A stretch of DNA of 64,000 nt from a candidate division WOR-1 bacterium RIFOXYB2_FULL_46_45 (GTDB taxonomy: Bacteria > Margulisbacteria > WOR-1 > XYC2-FULL-46-14): assembly GCA_001771585.1 (NCBI GenBank), contig MEUE01000001.1, forward strand, positions 964,040 through 1,028,039, read 5' to 3'. How positions within the stretch are numbered: position 1 is the first letter of the stretch; every line of letters begins with the position of its first letter. The notes beneath the pieces are model-generated. The model made no database searches and was not told where the DNA came from. It worked only from the letters and a program-made list of their open reading frames with translations. A program made the translations under genes and the position numbers. This document shows positions 62,901-64,000 of this stretch, piece after piece.

Positions 62901-64000
62901 GGGCAACTGTGCATGGGACCGACGAATCGGATGCCGATTTTACGATCTATCGCACCGATACAACTGGTCCGGTGATAACGATTGAATCTCCCGCGACAGG
63001 AAATACCTGGCAGGGAGCAAGCACGCATAATATTACTTTTCAGGCGACTGATTCTAAAGGGATAAAAGCTGATTCAATGAATTTATATTATTCAACCGAT
63101 GAGGGAACCAGCTATCCTTTTACAATCGAAACCGGTGTTGCAACGACCTCTCCTTACAGCTGGATATTGCCCACAGGGCTTAGTACTACCGAAGTAAAAG
63201 TTAAGATAGAGATGCAGGATGATTACAATGCCTATGGGACGGGGGAGTCGGGGACCTTTATTATCGATTCGACCGCGCCGACCGCGCCGGCACTGCTGAC
63301 CCCGACCAATAATTCGAATACCAATGATGCGACGCCGCTTTTTACCTGGAGCGCGGCGACAGATCCTATCTCCGGTATTGCAAGCTATGAGGTTCGGTTG
63401 TCTGGAACAATAGTGGCAACGACAGCGGCATTAACATATACTTCCACAACTTTGACCGATGCCAGCTACACTTGGGATGTCCGTGCAAAAGATAATGCGG
63501 GTAATTACGGGGCTTATAGCACTGCCTGGACCTTCGTTTTGGATACCTCGCAAATAGATCCGTCACAGATTAGTCTTAATATCCCGACAACCGATGTTCC
63601 GGTTGATTCGGATATTGAAATAACCTTTCCGGTTACAATGGATACGGAGAGCGTTGAAAATGCTTTTGGCCTGGATGACGGAGCCGGAAGCAGTTCAATC
63701 CGAGCAAAAGCGGCAGTAACGGGAACCTTCAGCTGGAACAGTGCGAATACGACGATGACCTTTACACCGACGAACCAGTTAAGCGGCGGGACCAGCTATA
63801 CTTTGTCAATCAGCACTGCGGCCAAGGATCAGTACGGGAATCCGTTGAGTTCGGCCTATAGCCAGAGCTTTACGACCAAGGGTGGAGATGCCAACCCGCC
63901 GACAATCACGATGAAGATAAAAGACACCGCGATCCGCAGTGATGATTATATTTCTGCGCGGCCGACCTTCAGTATAACGGCGATAGACGATGTGGCAATT
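59942..64000 (+). CDS. Giant secreted beta-helix protein with Ig-like domains, runs off the window
   Basis: The frame from ATG 59942 stays open to the last base (over 1350 codons). A signal peptide (MKKLLFILLLIAGSWLSIAG) comes first. Residues about 40-850 are right-handed parallel beta-helix repeats of some 40-45 residues, with recurring AGGRNIISGN, GNYIGT and NxIGG words. From about 62650 on, Ig/fibronectin-type modules follow (RVISPNGSESWE, TTGPVITIESP, DSTAPTAPALLTPTN), then a Big_5-like module (MTFTPTNQLSGGTSYTLSI). The layout suits a surface adhesin or polysaccharide-binding protein. It overlaps the PorV-like gene by ATGA. Confidence 0.85.
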   Translation, partial: MKKLLFILLLIAGSWLSIAGQSGAATYTVTNCADTTDPGTLRTAITDAVANPGGDEIAFNIPRTDANYVTVEGVSYWIIKVASALPVFEAPFGGETVIDGNTQTDNVGDDNPLGPEIMISAEAGSSFDGFDFPTSNTIKSLIINGFSGGGRYAINISSNANTIWGCYIGTTATASSAAANPNDGGIYINNGPNNYIGSIEAGNRNIISGNGANGVDINGGVSTGNYILGNYIGTDRLGEASVPNTGAGIQIMNSADSNYVGNGSAAGRNIISGNGGVGVNVFSATNNIIVGNYVGLNAAGDAAVGNNDVGVQFDNSSSGNYAGDGTAGGRNIISGNSGGGSDGVRIRGGSSGNYVLGNYIGTNPSGDTAIANNRHGIRINDNSSNNFIGDGTSGGRNIISGNTQHGIDIIDSGSSSNTIKGNYIGTDVNGTADLGNGQRGINMEGEANSNTIGGVNAGDRNIISGNVWQGIYTNTNSNTILNNYIGVNASGTGVVANDSHGIMIDTGATGNNVGNGAATGRNVVSSNGGSGIFLSGSTLNTIDDNYIGIGSDGTTKNKNSEWGISFLSGADSNTVESCVIVWNNSGGIALEDADQNKILANYIGIGGDGTTAMGHNGPGILMFGGANNNQVGNGAASGRNIISNNTTNGISIDDAGSDSNIINNNYIGTEADGTTMASNTDNAVNVNGSSGTEVKNSRIYADGVRGINLAGGAGTYEISSNVVVGTNAQNGLQVGDDGDAVNGGTISSNEVRAFERGASVYLAVGETLTFNHNTLAKNDNNVDLATGIIVNSGTVDIENCIITTAPTNTSVPDYSFGVLVDGTGGDPSIANVSYSDAYGNNENWFNNSGTLNLQTGTISATAKFTDADGDDFTLALNSPCIHTATPATSDMGAYQYDMSAGGVPAVRVISPNGSESWEANSAQTITWQASQDADGINAVNLSYSTNSGTSYTLIEAGLSNTGSYSWTVPILAATSATCRISVEAISGATVHGTDESDADFTIYRTDTTGPVITIESPATGNTWQGASTHNITFQATDSKGIKADSMNLYYSTDEGTSYPFTIETGVATTSPYSWILPTGLSTTEVKVKIEMQDDYNAYGTGESGTFIIDSTAPTAPALLTPTNNSNTNDATPLFTWSAATDPISGIASYEVRLSGTIVATTAALTYTSTTLTDASYTWDVRAKDNAGNYGAYSTAWTFVLDTSQIDPSQISLNIPTTDVPVDSDIEITFPVTMDTESVENAFGLDDGAGSSSIRAKAAVTGTFSWNSANTTMTFTPTNQLSGGTSYTLSISTAAKDQYGNPLSSAYSQSFTTKGGDANPPTITMKIKDTAIRSDDYISARPTFSITAIDDVAI

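Noticed and set aside
1..64000. CRISPR arrays, prophage or transposase genes
   Set aside because: No regularly spaced direct repeats, integrase, capsid or transposase products were found in the window.

Overview
The window reads as a chromosomal segment of an uncultured diderm bacterium, with GC in the mid-40s by eye. It is almost fully packed with genes, mostly conserved housekeeping operons. Evidence for an outer membrane is a PorV-like beta-barrel protein, a lipoprotein with a lipobox, and a very large secreted beta-helix protein. Together with a deoxyhypusine-synthase-like gene and many lineage-specific genes, this would fit a candidate phylum near Saganbacteria/Margulisbacteria (WOR-1). 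That placement is a low-confidence guess from gene content, not a phylogeny.

Layout. 1-5162: end of trpB, an orphan gene on the opposite strand, trpA, an HD protein, queF, then two orphan genes with degenerate GGDEF-like and GAF-like domains. 5159-10593: mnmG, divergent from pyrH-frr-uppS-cdsA-nadC. 10654-17689: a UvrD-type helicase, an inactive TIM-like orphan, ychF, rpsF-ssb-ssb-rpsR-rplI and a short uvrC. 17679-26465: ilvC, ilvN, ilvB and ilvD, interrupted by a xylose-isomerase-like orphan, a phosphoesterase and an AT-rich island holding a metalloprotease lipoprotein and a striking four-way-junction palindrome. 26570-34175: an FHA-like orphan, secD-secF-uppP, a methyltransferase/TPR orphan, and a GHKL ATPase plus STAS-like pair. 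34211-42181: ftsK, a DUF89 gene, a BtuFCD-type importer, a NIF3-like gene, pabC and pabB. 42210-49062: tRNA genes, a repeat-flanked four-helix-bundle gene, a DHS-like gene and several accessory genes, including a JAMM-like protein. 49078-56926: mtnP-apt, rpoD, dnaG, dgt, ppdK and tRNA-Ala. 56961-64000: an LCP protein, yqeK, PorV-like and the beta-helix giant, which runs off the window.

Two promoter languages stand out. Housekeeping operons often have a TATAAT-like -10 ending only 5-11 nt before the ATG with no Shine-Dalgarno, which predicts leaderless mRNAs. By contrast, eleven lineage-specific genes and rpoD carry a different element, GAAATTT-N14-CGATA (one has N15). It has the spacing of sigma-28/SigD promoters. 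Many of these genes encode degenerate or signalling-type domains (GGDEF, GAF, FHA, JAMM, TIM-like, xylose-isomerase-like, UPF0489). Several sit inside otherwise conserved operons (trpB|trpA, ilvB|ilvN), in the opposite orientation and with stop codons overlapping those of their neighbours. I consider this regulon of inserted orphan genes the best candidate for an undescribed system here.

The chromosome also carries many short repeats inside conserved coding sequences: a 33-nt repeat in trpA, mnmG, nadC and the PorV-like gene, a 26-bp palindrome in uppS and btuF, and heptamer or other micro-repeats in ychF, nadC, mnmG and dnaG. A larger repeat abuts both tRNA-Val genes and flanks the four-helix-bundle gene.
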